Assembly (NCBI GenBank): GCA_964580185.1
Contig: CAZOJQ010000002.1
Span: forward strand, 68,989-132,988
Source of the DNA: CAYWWY01 sp964580185
GTDB taxonomy: Bacteria; Thermotogota; Thermotogae; MWEM01
DNA: 64,000 nt
Reading direction: 5' to 3'
Shown: one piece after another, positions 51,006-60,391 of the stretch
How the letters are laid out: each line of letters begins with the position of its first letter
Numbering within the stretch: the first letter of the stretch is position 1
The notes under the pieces: generated by a model
Told to the model about the DNA's origin: nothing
Seen by the model: the letters and a program-made list of their open reading frames with translations, nothing else
Database searches by the model: none
Position numbers and translations under genes: made by a program

Positions 51006-54000
51006 CTAGTACACGAGCAAGGTAATATCGACTTCGGGGATCCCTACGGTCAAAGTGCTAACCGGAGGAACGGGACCCGTTAACGTTCCTAAGCCTGCGT
51101 AATTATTTGCTATAAGAGTTCCATATTGGATCGGATAGACATACGGCAAAATAGCCTCATGAATGAAGGAAACAATGATATGCTGGAGTAGAATCCCATC
51201 TTCAAGGCCAATGTCGGCTTGCATGTTGACAAAGTCGAACATAGCACCGGTGAATACCCCATAGCCGATTTGTGTAAGCACATCTGTCGCCAAGAAATGC
51301 AAGGCTCCGAGAAGATCGTCTTCCTCCGTTGGGCTGGTCGACGGGATGAATCCTCCCGATTTTGTCCACACGTCGAATAAGATCACGTCTTCAATCGGAT
51401 TGGCTAGGATTTGGTTAAACACAAACCGAATGTGATTGATTGTCCGTACATCCACTCCGTTTAGAGATACCCATGATCCAACAGCTCCTGTATTGCTGAC
51501 CTGCACACTATTCGCCTGATGGGGTTGACCAAGAATCCAGATTTCATAGTCCAAGGTTTGAGCAACGATGGTATCGGACAAGTCAACACGGACCACGGTT
51601 GTTTGCGCAATATTGGTTTGAGAAACCTCTTCAATAATATCGGGATCGATGTAAACCACAGTGGCAGATTTCGTCTCTTCCGTCCAGTGCCATCCGTCAA
51701 ACGCCCAGGCATTTGCATTAAAGGTATGTACTGTGTCAGTAGCAGGGTCTGTTACCGAGACGGTTGTGGCCAATCGGGTAGGATGAAGGGCATTTCCGGT
51801 AAAGTCAAATTGCCATTCGTCTTTGCCCCCAAATTCGAACCAGAGGTCGAATCGGTCACAGTTGTCATCCGTTGCCGTTGCGTATCCGCGAATATAGACA
51901 GGCGACGCAGTGGTTGTGTATTGGGCGAGAGGATTCAAATCCATGGACATACGCAATGGTTGTGGAATGTCTTCCGGAATCCGTTTCATATTCATCCCAA
52001 AGAAGTCGATGTCGATGACCGGCGCGGTTCCGCTGTAGATTCCAGGAATTTCATATGTTTCTTCAACGGGTGAGCCCGCGGGTTCTTGGTCTCGCGCCAT
52101 GGACATGAGCCATTCAAGGTCGGGATAGACCTTCACAGTGACCGTTCGTGTTGCTTCGTAGCAAGGATGAACCGGCACAGGGACCGATACGACTTCCTGG
52201 CTGGGATCGAAATGGAAGGTTTCTGTGGCATCTCCACAAGGATCCACCAAGACTTCGATCTTGCTAATCCGGCCATTTGTGGCTGTGGCATGCACTGTCA
52301 TGGTCGCTTCTTTAAGGGCAGCGGTCGAGGGATCTGTCATACCAGGCAATTCTTCTTCAGGACCTTCCGGTCGTTCCGCCCCAAGAACATCGTTCCATAC
52401 CACATTGATTTCTACTTCAAACTCACCGAAGATCTTCAGCTTCAACCAGCTGTCCCAATGTCCGGGATTGTTCAACTCATCCACCAGAGAGAATTGGATA
52501 TACTTGGCGCTGTTGGGGCTTGTGGTCTCCCAAATGATGGTGTAGAAGTCGATGTTGTTGAAGAGCACATGCTCCGGGATGCTGCGTGGGTCACGAGTTA
52601 GGGTTCCGTAAGCGCCCCAACCAGTTCCATCGGTAAAGTAGTCATGCCACGGCGCGGTTACGGCCAGATCTTCAGGTGGAATTGGCCCTCGCGTCATGTA
52701 ACGCAACGAAGCTACGGCGATGGAATCCGATGGGAACCCGAGGAGATAGGAATTCAGGACATTGGTAATATGCATGGGATCGGGCGTATGGTTAAAATTG
52801 ACGTACGTTGCGCTGGGCCACCAGAGCCTGACCTGATGTTTCACGAGATCACGCGCGCGGTCCATCCGTAGTCTTGGAGCGATATCAAAGGGGTAGTCAG
52901 CATATACAGGGGGAACATGATCCCGAACAAACTCGGAAATCCCTTTGGCGTACTCGAACATCAACCCGCCGCGATCATATACGTGGAAGGCTCCCCATCG
53001 TCGCGCCACAGACGGTTCTAGATCGCTAAAGCTGCGAGGAACGCGTTCCAGGATATTCAAGTGGGAGTAGGTGCGGAGTGGGTTTTCATCGTCGATGCTG
53101 TACAGCTCGATCCGAGGACCGAGGGTGTCTACAAAGACAGGCCACTGCCACTGTTCCCAGAAGGTTCCTTCCTTGACGTGGCGGGCTTTGACAACCAAGG
53201 TCTGTGTGGCTTCAATGCCAACCAAGGAGGATAGTTGCGGATCGTTGTGCCAGTCGAGCGTCCATTCCCAGTATCCGCCCATGCCTTGGCCATCGTGCTT
53301 GGAAGAGCTGAAGTCTTTGTCGATGGTGATGGTCTTGTAGATCAAGGGTTTGTTGAATGCGTATTCTTCGACGGTCCAAACCTCTCCTTGGACAAATTCC
53401 AGAATGACCTGCTCGATGTCTTCGTGCGTCTTGACTCGGAATGTGGTGGGATTCGGTCCACCCACAACGGGAACCGACTCAAAAGTGCAGGTCCCATCGA
53501 GAGGAGTATTGCTGTAATCGACGGTTTCCATTGCGCGCCAAAGATTATATACCTGGGGTGTGTTGAGGGTTCCTGCTTGGACACCGAACCGGTTTCCATA
53601 GTCTTTGTCGCCGGTTCGTTTGAAGACAGGGTACATATCCACGGGTAGAAGGTCTTTGGGTTCGTTGGGATCGAACTCGGCAACTTTGGTCTGTTTGTCC
53701 AGCTGAAGCACGTTGTAGGAATGGGCAAACCATACCCGTCGCACATTGTCGTTATAGGTCCATGTGGCTGGGTAGCTGACCAGGTCGGGTTCATGAATAT
53801 CCAACCGTTGAATGTCCATGGAATGCGTTTCTACAATGACCCGAAGCAAAACGACCATTGGAGCGTCGGCTTCGCTTTCAGAGTTTTCATAGAAGTTGTT
53901 TGGGTTTTCCAGGTTGTTGGGATTGGCAAAGATCAAACTTTGGTGATGTTGGACATCCTGAGGATAGACTCGTGTGGTCGGAACTTCCTTAGGATCTACA

Positions 54001-56813
54001 TTCACGCGGTTGTTCTCATAATCGAACAGGTATGTGTCCTGAGCGCCCCGATCACGGGCAACAACCCAAACCCAGTATGTTCCTGGAATGCTCGGCATGA
54101 CAACGCTGTGGCTCTGTTGGGTAATCTCCATGCCGAAGTATCGGTCTTGAAGAGAGGCGTTCACAGGATCTACCGATGCATTTCGTACATTCGACCATGT
54201 ATAGTTATCATAGAACTCATATCGGTTGTCGATCGAGAAAACATTTCCATACACATTGGTAAACAAGGCTTTGGCAATGATGTTGGCCGGTTCGTCCGCA
54301 AAGATCTCGTTCAGGGTCTTAGCAGGAAGGGTCTCTGCGTGCGGATCGCCATTTGGCGTTACGCCTTGGTAGAACTTTTGTTGTACAAGGTTGGTCGGGC
54401 ATATTCTCCGATAGATGAAGTCAAACCCCATTGGGATATCCACAGGATTGTTGGGATTTAAAATGGGAGGCAATAGAGCGGGACTTCTCCAATTTAGATG
54501 GGTTTGTTCGGGTTCCAGGTTGGTATGAACCACAAGGAAGTCGTACAAGGCAACATCGTCTTCCGCTTTGAAAGTGACTTCTTGTCCACCTTTCACCCGG
54601 ATCGTATCGGCAAAGAACATGGGAACGCCGATTCGGTCGAAGGCGCCTGTGGAAAGCCTATGGGGGCGTCGGTCAGCAAATATGAGCTGCTGATCCGCAG
54701 GACCATAGGTTACCGTGATGGTCGGAGAAGTGTTGTCGGCATATATCGGGAAGACGCGCGCGTTGGAGTCGTTGTAATTGTCGAACCCTCGGGCGTTCCG
54801 ACCGGAGAAGCTCAAGTCGTATTGTTTGTACCCGGGTACTTCGAGGATGGCTCGGTTTGCTGCGCCCAGTGCTCCGTCAGCAACAAAGAGGACATCCTCG
54901 GGAGAATCGACACTAACAACTACGATCTCCGCGTAGATTTCCACTTGGAGCGTGGCCATCTCGGTGATGAGCAGATGCTGGTTCAACTGTTCGATATGTC
55001 GATCGGGAATCCCAAAGTAATAGATGAAATCGACAGGGTCTAGAGTATCCCATAGCCTTGGCATGACCCCTGTCGCTGGGGTAACCCGGTTGGCGAGGGT
55101 TCCGTCGAACCGATACCAGCGGTGAATCGCCCGATTATCAAAGTCTGTGGGATCCGGATCCTGGCCCATATGAGGTTGGCTGATGGCATATACGATCTTC
55201 GGATCGGGGTCCACATCCATGTTCAACCTTCGGAAGTCATCCAGGTCTCCTTCCAAGAATTCGTCAAAGGAAACACGAACATGATACCGCACCGCGAACC
55301 GCCAATCGGATTGCCAGTTGGGGGATAGCGTTGTCTCTGCAGTATTCGCCGGTAAAGAGGCGTTGGTTTGCGCAATCAACTGCTCGAGGGTCAAGAACTG
55401 ACCGACTTCGTTCTGGAACCGAATCCTAAGGTCATCCAAGGATCGCAAGATCTCGTCTTTCATCTTGACGGTTACTTTGATGGGTTTTCCTTCGATGAAT
55501 TCGGCCAACGTTCCGCGATATTCGAGGTCGATTTGGGGTTCGGTCGCATGATCGGCAGCAGCGATCTTCCAAACAAACCATGGCTTTGCGATCGCAGGAG
55601 TTCCTTCGATTTTGATCGCCAGCCATTTGGCGTCGTCTGCGGAGAGGTTGGCGAATCGGATCCATGTGGTATCGTCTTGGCCAATAACACCCGAACCTCT
55701 TTGATATTGAAGCGCTTCGCTAAACAACTCGGTCGGGTCGGAATAGATGTAGAGAGTGGCTTGGCGCCCGGTGACAATCTCGGGAAGCGATCCGAAGTCG
55801 AAGAGCAGTTCGGTGATCGCAAACGGAAGGGTATAGGTCGGGTCTTGTTCGTACAGCCCCTCCGGGTCCGCAATGACTTCGTCTCGATCGGCTATGGTTC
55901 CCTGATAGCGGCCCCAATGAACTTGAGGCAAACCGTTGGCCGGGGGAGGCGCGAGTTCACCCAGATGGTTTTCCTGGACAATCTCTACCGCTTGCTTGAC
56001 CACCCGGATCAGAAACACTTCGATTTGGGGTTCATAGACATCGTCGATTGCGGTTGCGGTTGCAAAGAAGGTGGCAAACGCTCCGTCTATCTGGTAGGTG
56101 AGGTTCGGAATCACAGCGGTGAGCTGGGAAGCGCCTCCGTGCGTTACGGTTGTCTCTTGCTTTTCTGTGGCGGAGGTTTGAATCTCTAATTTAAGAGAAC
56201 GGAGATCCCCATCCGCATCGGTTGCCCGAACAGAGAATTGAATCGACCTGTCGTCGGGAACGCGAAGCAAACCGCCTACCCAATTGCCGATATCCGCTTG
56301 CAACTGTTCAATCACAGGAGGATTCGGGTCCAGTGATGGGCTAACCACAAAACCAACCGATGAGGACGTCATCGATTGCGCTTCTGAGGTTTTGTTGCCT
56401 TTCACGTCCTCCGCGTAGGCTTTCGCGCGGAACTCGTAGTTTCCGGCTGCGGGGAAGGCTGTGCCCGTTGTGGGGATGGCGAATGTGTGTTGGGTCGTCG
56501 CGGACCGTTGAGCTGGGAAAGCAACCGTCAATCGGGCGACTTCAACAAAAAGAGCTCCGACAGCGTCCAACTTCACATAAAGGACGATTTCGGTATTTTT
56601 CAGGTTGCTCCTCCGGTCAGTCGCGGAGACAGTGACCGTCGCGCTCACCGGTTGACCCTTTACCACCGGGGTTGGTGTGATGTTGGAAACGACCACGGAA
56701 TGAATTTCCGGCGGTGTGGTGTCTGGCTGCTGTTGGGGAAAACATCCCAACAAGCCAATTAATAAAACAATAAGAGTGCTGAATAGAACAACAGTGCGCG
56801 TGTTCAATCGCAT
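51006..56813 (-). CDS. Giant multidomain lipoprotein, 1935 residues
   Basis: Signal peptide with lipobox LIGLLGC (Cys24), so lipid-anchored and exported. The remainder is beta-rich with Ig-like or cadherin-like openings (TPPEIHSVVVSN, NPPVIEQLQAD, TSPTITVTYGPAD, APVIDIDFFG) where each domain begins with a (D/N)xxPPxI-type string. Between them are long, Trp/Tyr-rich stretches without repeats. No transmembrane anchor beyond the lipid and no catalytic motif was recognised. Monocistronic, between its own promoter and a strong terminator. Likely a surface or periplasmic structural or binding protein; homology beyond Ig-like strands not recognised. Confidence 0.85.
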   Translation of the reverse strand: MRLNTRTVVLFSTLIVLLIGLLGCFPQQQPDTTPPEIHSVVVSNITPTPVVKGQPVSATVTVSATDRRSNLKNTEIVLYVKLDAVGALFVEVARLTVAFPAQRSATTQHTFAIPTTGTAFPAAGNYEFRAKAYAEDVKGNKTSEAQSMTSSSVGFVVSPSLDPNPPVIEQLQADIGNWVGGLLRVPDDRSIQFSVRATDADGDLRSLKLEIQTSATEKQETTVTHGGASQLTAVIPNLTYQIDGAFATFFATATAIDDVYEPQIEVFLIRVVKQAVEIVQENHLGELAPPPANGLPQVHWGRYQGTIADRDEVIADPEGLYEQDPTYTLPFAITELLFDFGSLPEIVTGRQATLYIYSDPTELFSEALQYQRGSGVIGQDDTTWIRFANLSADDAKWLAIKIEGTPAIAKPWFVWKIAAADHATEPQIDLEYRGTLAEFIEGKPIKVTVKMKDEILRSLDDLRIRFQNEVGQFLTLEQLIAQTNASLPANTAETTLSPNWQSDWRFAVRYHVRVSFDEFLEGDLDDFRRLNMDVDPDPKIVYAISQPHMGQDPDPTDFDNRAIHRWYRFDGTLANRVTPATGVMPRLWDTLDPVDFIYYFGIPDRHIEQLNQHLLITEMATLQVEIYAEIVVVSVDSPEDVLFVADGALGAANRAILEVPGYKQYDLSFSGRNARGFDNYNDSNARVFPIYADNTSPTITVTYGPADQQLIFADRRPHRLSTGAFDRIGVPMFFADTIRVKGGQEVTFKAEDDVALYDFLVVHTNLEPEQTHLNWRSPALLPPILNPNNPVDIPMGFDFIYRRICPTNLVQQKFYQGVTPNGDPHAETLPAKTLNEIFADEPANIIAKALFTNVYGNVFSIDNRYEFYDNYTWSNVRNASVDPVNASLQDRYFGMEITQQSHSVVMPSIPGTYWVWVVARDRGAQDTYLFDYENNRVNVDPKEVPTTRVYPQDVQHHQSLIFANPNNLENPNNFYENSESEADAPMVVLLRVIVETHSMDIQRLDIHEPDLVSYPATWTYNDNVRRVWFAHSYNVLQLDKQTKVAEFDPNEPKDLLPVDMYPVFKRTGDKDYGNRFGVQAGTLNTPQVYNLWRAMETVDYSNTPLDGTCTFESVPVVGGPNPTTFRVKTHEDIEQVILEFVQGEVWTVEEYAFNKPLIYKTITIDKDFSSSKHDGQGMGGYWEWTLDWHNDPQLSSLVGIEATQTLVVKARHVKEGTFWEQWQWPVFVDTLGPRIELYSIDDENPLRTYSHLNILERVPRSFSDLEPSVARRWGAFHVYDRGGLMFEYAKGISEFVRDHVPPVYADYPFDIAPRLRMDRARDLVKHQVRLWWPSATYVNFNHTPDPMHITNVLNSYLLGFPSDSIAVASLRYMTRGPIPPEDLAVTAPWHDYFTDGTGWGAYGTLTRDPRSIPEHVLFNNIDFYTIIWETTSPNSAKYIQFSLVDELNNPGHWDSWLKLKIFGEFEVEINVVWNDVLGAERPEGPEEELPGMTDPSTAALKEATMTVHATATNGRISKIEVLVDPCGDATETFHFDPSQEVVSVPVPVHPCYEATRTVTVKVYPDLEWLMSMARDQEPAGSPVEETYEIPGIYSGTAPVIDIDFFGMNMKRIPEDIPQPLRMSMDLNPLAQYTTTASPVYIRGYATATDDNCDRFDLWFEFGGKDEWQFDFTGNALHPTRLATTVSVTDPATDTVHTFNANAWAFDGWHWTEETKSATVVYIDPDIIEEVSQTNIAQTTVVRVDLSDTIVAQTLDYEIWILGQPHQANSVQVSNTGAVGSWVSLNGVDVRTINHIRFVFNQILANPIEDVILFDVWTKSGGFIPSTSPTEEDDLLGALHFLATDVLTQIGYGVFTGAMFDFVNMQADIGLEDGILLQHIIVSFIHEAILPYVYPIQYGTLIANNYAGLGTLTGPVPPVSTLTVGIPEVDITLLVY

Positions 56814-56820
56814 ACTTTTC

Positions 56821-56842
56821 CTGACTCTGATTTCAGAGCCAG
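56821..56842 (-). promoter_or_regulatory. Hairpin over the ribosome-binding region of the giant lipoprotein gene
   Basis: On the minus strand CTGGCTCTGA and TCAGAGTCAG (one G-U pair) fold with a 2-base loop just before the start; AGGA, the only nearby ribosome site, lies at its 3' edge. AAAGGGGGTGA occurs 28 bases upstream with no start codon in range. The fold could limit translation initiation. Confidence 0.4.
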
Positions 56843-56912
56843 GTCACCCCCTTTCTGATTGATTGTCATTTTTACCCCTAATTCTCCCTTCTGAGTCCAA
56901 TAATTCCACGAT

Positions 56913-56943
56913 ATTATACCATTTTGGCGTGTACGACTGTCAA
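56913..56943 (-). promoter_or_regulatory. Promoter of the giant lipoprotein gene
   Basis: On the minus strand TTGACA, 19 bases, TATAAT preceded by ATGG (extended TGN). The leader of about 95 bases precedes the start codon. Confidence 0.7.
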
Positions 56944-57044
56944 AGAATCCTGGGTTTTGTCACAGAACCAAAGATCGAAGGGAAGAAGAAACCAGGGTGA
57001 TTCCTTATAGATATTATAGCACAATTTGAATGGATGCGTTCGAT

Positions 57045-58205
57045 TTATCTCAGGTTCTGTTTTGGCGTAAACCCAACAGAAAGCAAGGTAATGTCGTCAT
57101 TGAAGTTTTTTGCGCCCGAATATCGCTTGAGCGTATGCAAAAGATGATCGAAGGGGTTGTCTATAGTGCTTTCTCCCAATGTTTCAATGACCCGTTCAAT
57201 CCCGAACTCTTCTTGAACGGAGTTGGTTTGTTCCAAAATCCCATCGGTATAAAGAAAGACATGTTCGTTGGGTTGGATTTGAATCCGTTGCGGTTCCACT
57301 TTTTTAGGAATCATTCCCAATCCCACGACAGGGCACAAAGGTTCGAGGTTGGGCAGGATCTTCGCCCTCTTTTCTCCCCTATGGACCAAAATCGGTTCCG
57401 GATGACCGGCTAAAGCGTATTCAAGCAATCCATCCTTGTGCAAGACTCCGTACACACCGGTTGCGTAAAAGCAATCATCGCCAGAGATGTGGCTTTGAAG
57501 ATCGGCGTCCAGTATTTTGAGCACAAAGGGAATATCGAGCATTTTTTGGGGTAGCATGAAGTAAATTTCATTCATTTGGATCGAGATCAGCGTGCTGATC
57601 ATTGCAGCGGCGACTCCATGGCCCATAACATCGAAGACATAAAAGGCCAAGGCATCTTGGACGAGTTTGTATCCGACAAGATCCCCCGCCAATGAAGATG
57701 AAGGGATATAGCGGTATTTCAGCAAAAAGGAGTAGGTCTGGTACAGATCGGGCGGAAGAAGCCGTTCTTGGATGACCGAAGCGGCGCGAAGATCGTTTTC
57801 GATCAGGATCATCGCTTTTTCCAGGTCGATCTGGTTCCGATAGGATTTGCCATAGTTTCGGATTTTGGATGCCAGTTCCTGAACTTCGAATGGTTTGAAG
57901 ATGCAGTCCACAGCCCCCAGTTTTAAGGCGCGAACTCGGTCGGGTCCTTCGAGGGGGTTATGTAGCAAAAGCAAAGGCATGCCTTCGGAAAAACACTCCT
58001 TCCGGGCCTTGGCCATTTCTTCGAGTAGGAGGAAATCTTGATCGATCAAGGCAAGATCGAATCTTTGCCGCGCCAGCTCCTCCAAACCTTGCGGTCTATG
58101 AACGAAGTGATATTGAATGGAATCCTCGGTCGCGCAAAGCCCCTTCAACGCCTCGGGATCATCGGATGCCACAAGAACTTGGAGGGGGCGACGGGTTGAA
58201 ATCAT
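57045..58205 (-). CDS. Response-regulator receiver fused to a SpoIIE/PP2C-type phosphatase
   Basis: 386 residues from ATG 58205 with AGGAGG 4 bases upstream. Receiver domain (~1-125): acidic pair VASDDPE, phospho-acceptor LALIDQDF, conserved Lys in DCIFKPFE. A linker helix leads to the phosphatase: SSLAGDLVGY (canonical GGD region), FDVMGHGVAAAM and the FNDDITLLSV metal motif. Such RsbU-like proteins dephosphorylate STAS antagonists to free a sigma factor; the two STAS proteins in this window are plausible partners. The ribosome site touches the upstream terminator. Confidence 0.88.
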   Translation of the reverse strand: MISTRRPLQVLVASDDPEALKGLCATEDSIQYHFVHRPQGLEELARQRFDLALIDQDFLLLEEMAKARKECFSEGMPLLLLHNPLEGPDRVRALKLGAVDCIFKPFEVQELASKIRNYGKSYRNQIDLEKAMILIENDLRAASVIQERLLPPDLYQTYSFLLKYRYIPSSSLAGDLVGYKLVQDALAFYVFDVMGHGVAAAMISTLISIQMNEIYFMLPQKMLDIPFVLKILDADLQSHISGDDCFYATGVYGVLHKDGLLEYALAGHPEPILVHRGEKRAKILPNLEPLCPVVGLGMIPKKVEPQRIQIQPNEHVFLYTDGILEQTNSVQEEFGIERVIETLGESTIDNPFDHLLHTLKRYSGAKNFNDDITLLSVGFTPKQNLR

Positions 58206-58215
58206 GCTGCCTCCT

Positions 58216-58248
58216 AAAAAAAGGCATGCAAAAAACCAGCATGCCTTT
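58216..58248 (-). terminator. Terminator directly abutting the phosphatase ribosome site
   Basis: On the minus strand AAAGGCATGC, 9-base loop, GCATGCCTTT and then T residues, immediately followed by AGGAGG and the start codon of the receiver/phosphatase gene. It ends the upstream barrel-protein transcript; read-through would express the phosphatase. Confidence 0.9.
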
Positions 58249-58298
58249 GGGTTTCTGGAAAAAGAATGAGTGGCTGCAGGGCGCGCCACAGTTTCCTT

Positions 58299-58910
58299 TT
58301 AGAATCGAACAGTGATTCCCAACTCGATGGGGATGGAGTGAATGGTGATCGAGCCTCTTTCTTTGGCATCAGGATTGCCTTCTTCCCGAGTGACAAGATT
58401 GTATGTGCGCAGTTCATACCCCGCACCAATCGAAAGCACCATTCCTCCAAGATCGAAACCGACACCGAACTTGGCTTTAATTAAATATCCCAAATTGTCA
58501 AATCCCTCGAAATTGAAGAAGGATACGCCCCCAAGGACATTGACCTTGAGGAGAACCGGTTGGAGTGGATAGAAATAACTGATTCCGATCAGTCCATCCA
58601 CCAGAAATGGAGAATGAACAGTTGCGTCCGGTGTGATGGTGGATTCGAAAGCCAAAGGTTTTGCGAGTTGAAAAGCGCCTCCAATTCCTCCGCCGATGGA
58701 AAACCCATCCGCAATTTCATAATCGATCAAAAATCCTGCATTGACCATCTGTGGCACGATATCCTCCCCGCCGACCGAAGTGATCGATCCTGCGGTTGTA
58801 ATTGGGTTGAGGCCCCATAGATATCCTACAAAGATGTCCGTTCCAAACTGAGAAAACCCCGAAATGCTGACTACAGATAAGATAACAAGTAGAAAGAATG
58901 CCCTCCTCAT
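58299..58910 (-). CDS. Outer-membrane beta-barrel protein
   Basis: 203 residues from ATG 58910 (GGGGGGA upstream). Signal peptide (FFLLVILSVVSISGFSQ), then alternating amphipathic strands rich in Gly and aromatics (FSIGGGIGGAFQL, KFGVGFDLGGMVLSIGAGYEL) ending in LGITVRF, the terminal Phe typical of barrel proteins. About eight to ten strands fit a small barrel. Single gene with its own promoter and terminator. No channel specificity visible. Confidence 0.82.
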   Translation of the reverse strand: MRRAFFLLVILSVVSISGFSQFGTDIFVGYLWGLNPITTAGSITSVGGEDIVPQMVNAGFLIDYEIADGFSIGGGIGGAFQLAKPLAFESTITPDATVHSPFLVDGLIGISYFYPLQPVLLKVNVLGGVSFFNFEGFDNLGYLIKAKFGVGFDLGGMVLSIGAGYELRTYNLVTREEGNPDAKERGSITIHSIPIELGITVRF

Positions 58911-58951
58911 TTTGTATCCCCCCATTTCAAAAAAATAGTTGTTTCGCATTT

Positions 58952-58981
58952 ATTATACACCAAATAAGGGATGAATTGCAA
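58952..58981 (-). promoter_or_regulatory. Promoter of the barrel-protein gene
   Basis: On the minus strand TTGCAA, 18 bases, TATAAT, 41 bases before the start codon. Confidence 0.7.
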
Positions 58982-59017
58982 TCCTTTTCCAATTTTGTCA
59001 ATCCAATCGTTTTTCAT

Positions 59018-59377
59018 TCACTCTTCGGTATCTTCCTGTTGCATCAAAGACTCCCAGTGATCAGCAACCTGCCGGAGTTCTTCCTGGTCCTCCACATCAT
59101 AAAGAGTGACAAATCCCTCTTCCTCTTCTTCGGCTTGGAAGATATATAGATCCATTTCTTCGGATGGATCGCTCTGGGGTGAGGGATTCAGTTCGAGATC
59201 TTCCCCTTCTGGAATGTGCAAGCAAATCCAGTAGGTGTTTCCGCCCCATTCCACTTCATCATAAAAAGCAAAATTGCTTTCATTGCCTTCCTCATCCGTT
59301 ACGCTGAACACTTGGGGCTGATCGTCCATGGTTTCGTCTTCGGGAAGGACGGGTTCGTTTTCTTCCGTACGCATCAT
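59018..59377 (-). CDS. DUF1292 acidic protein
   Basis: 119 residues, strongly acidic at both ends (EEEEEG, EDTEE). The middle (FSVTDEEGNESNFAFYDEVEWGGNTYW and LYIFQAEEE stretches) follows the DUF1292 pattern seen in Firmicutes and Thermotogota. AAAGGAGG precedes a double ATG (59377, 59374). It lies 30 bases after the second peptide-transporter operon and is probably co-transcribed. Function unknown. Confidence 0.82.
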   Translation of the reverse strand: MMRTEENEPVLPEDETMDDQPQVFSVTDEEGNESNFAFYDEVEWGGNTYWICLHIPEGEDLELNPSPQSDPSEEMDLYIFQAEEEEEGFVTLYDVEDQEELRQVADHWESLMQQEDTEE

Positions 59378-59407
59378 TAATCCTCCTTTGGGTATTGGAA
59401 ATAGTGC

Positions 59408-60391
59408 CTATTCGGAAAAGTGGCAGGCAACAAAGTGAGCTGGCCGTTTCTCCTCAAAGGTTGGTTCTTCACGGGAACATATTTCTTTCGCAATGGGACA
59501 TCGGGTGTGGAATCGACAACCGCTGGGCGGATTAATCGGACTAGGGACGTCTCCAGTTAGGATGATCCGTTGCCGTTTGGCTTCGGGGTTCGGAACAGGA
59601 ATGGCTGAGATCAGGGCTTTTGTGTAGGGATGCATGGGCCTGTCGAAGAGCTCTTTTTTGGCCGATGTTTCCACGATTTTGCCCAAGTACATCACAGCGA
59701 TCCGGTCGCTGATGTGTTTGACCACAGCCAGGTCGTGCGCGATAAAGATATAGGTCAGATGGAACTCTGTTTGGAGCTTTTTCAAAAGATTGATCACCTG
59801 GGCTTGGATGGATACATCAAGGGCTGACACCGCCTCGTCGCAAACGATCATCTTTGGTTGAACTGCCAGCGCGCGCGCGATCCCGATGCGCTGCCGCTGT
59901 CCACCCGAAAACTCGTGCGGAAATCGGTACATATGATCGGCGGATAGACCCACTTTGCTCATCAGATCGGCGACATAATCGTTGGCGCTTGACCCGTGAG
60001 GAATGATGTGATGGGTCCGCGCTCCTTCGGCGATGATGTTTTTCACGCGCATTCGAGGATTCAAAGAGCTGTAGGGATCTTGAAAGATCATCTGGATTTC
60101 TTTGCGTAGACTCCTGAGCGCGTTTCCTTTTAAGCTAAGCAGATCTCGGTCTTTGAACCATGCTTGTCCCGAGGTTGCGTTGTATAAACGCATCAACGTC
60201 ATACCTGCTGTTGTCTTTCCGCATCCCGATTCTCCGACCAACCCAAAGGTCTCTCCTTCATATACGTCGAAATCGATCTTGTCCACTGCCTGGACCCAAC
60301 CCACAGTACGACGGAATACCCCCCCGCGGATGGGAAAGTACTTGACCATATTGCGTACTTGGAGCATAGCATCGGTCTGCCGTTCTCTCAT
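59408..60391 (-). CDS. Peptide ABC transporter ATPase, DppF/OppF type (second system)
   Basis: 327 residues. Walker A GESGCGKTT, signature FSGGQRQRIGIA, Walker B MIVCDEAVSALD and the C-terminal oligopeptide motif PPSGCRFHTRCPI. Walker B has Ala where most paralogues have Pro (DEAVSALD). Overlaps the preceding ATPase gene by 4 bases. Forms the ATPase pair of the second peptide importer. Confidence 0.93.
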   Translation of the reverse strand: MRERQTDAMLQVRNMVKYFPIRGGVFRRTVGWVQAVDKIDFDVYEGETFGLVGESGCGKTTAGMTLMRLYNATSGQAWFKDRDLLSLKGNALRSLRKEIQMIFQDPYSSLNPRMRVKNIIAEGARTHHIIPHGSSANDYVADLMSKVGLSADHMYRFPHEFSGGQRQRIGIARALAVQPKMIVCDEAVSALDVSIQAQVINLLKKLQTEFHLTYIFIAHDLAVVKHISDRIAVMYLGKIVETSAKKELFDRPMHPYTKALISAIPVPNPEAKRQRIILTGDVPSPINPPSGCRFHTRCPIAKEICSREEPTFEEKRPAHFVACHFSE

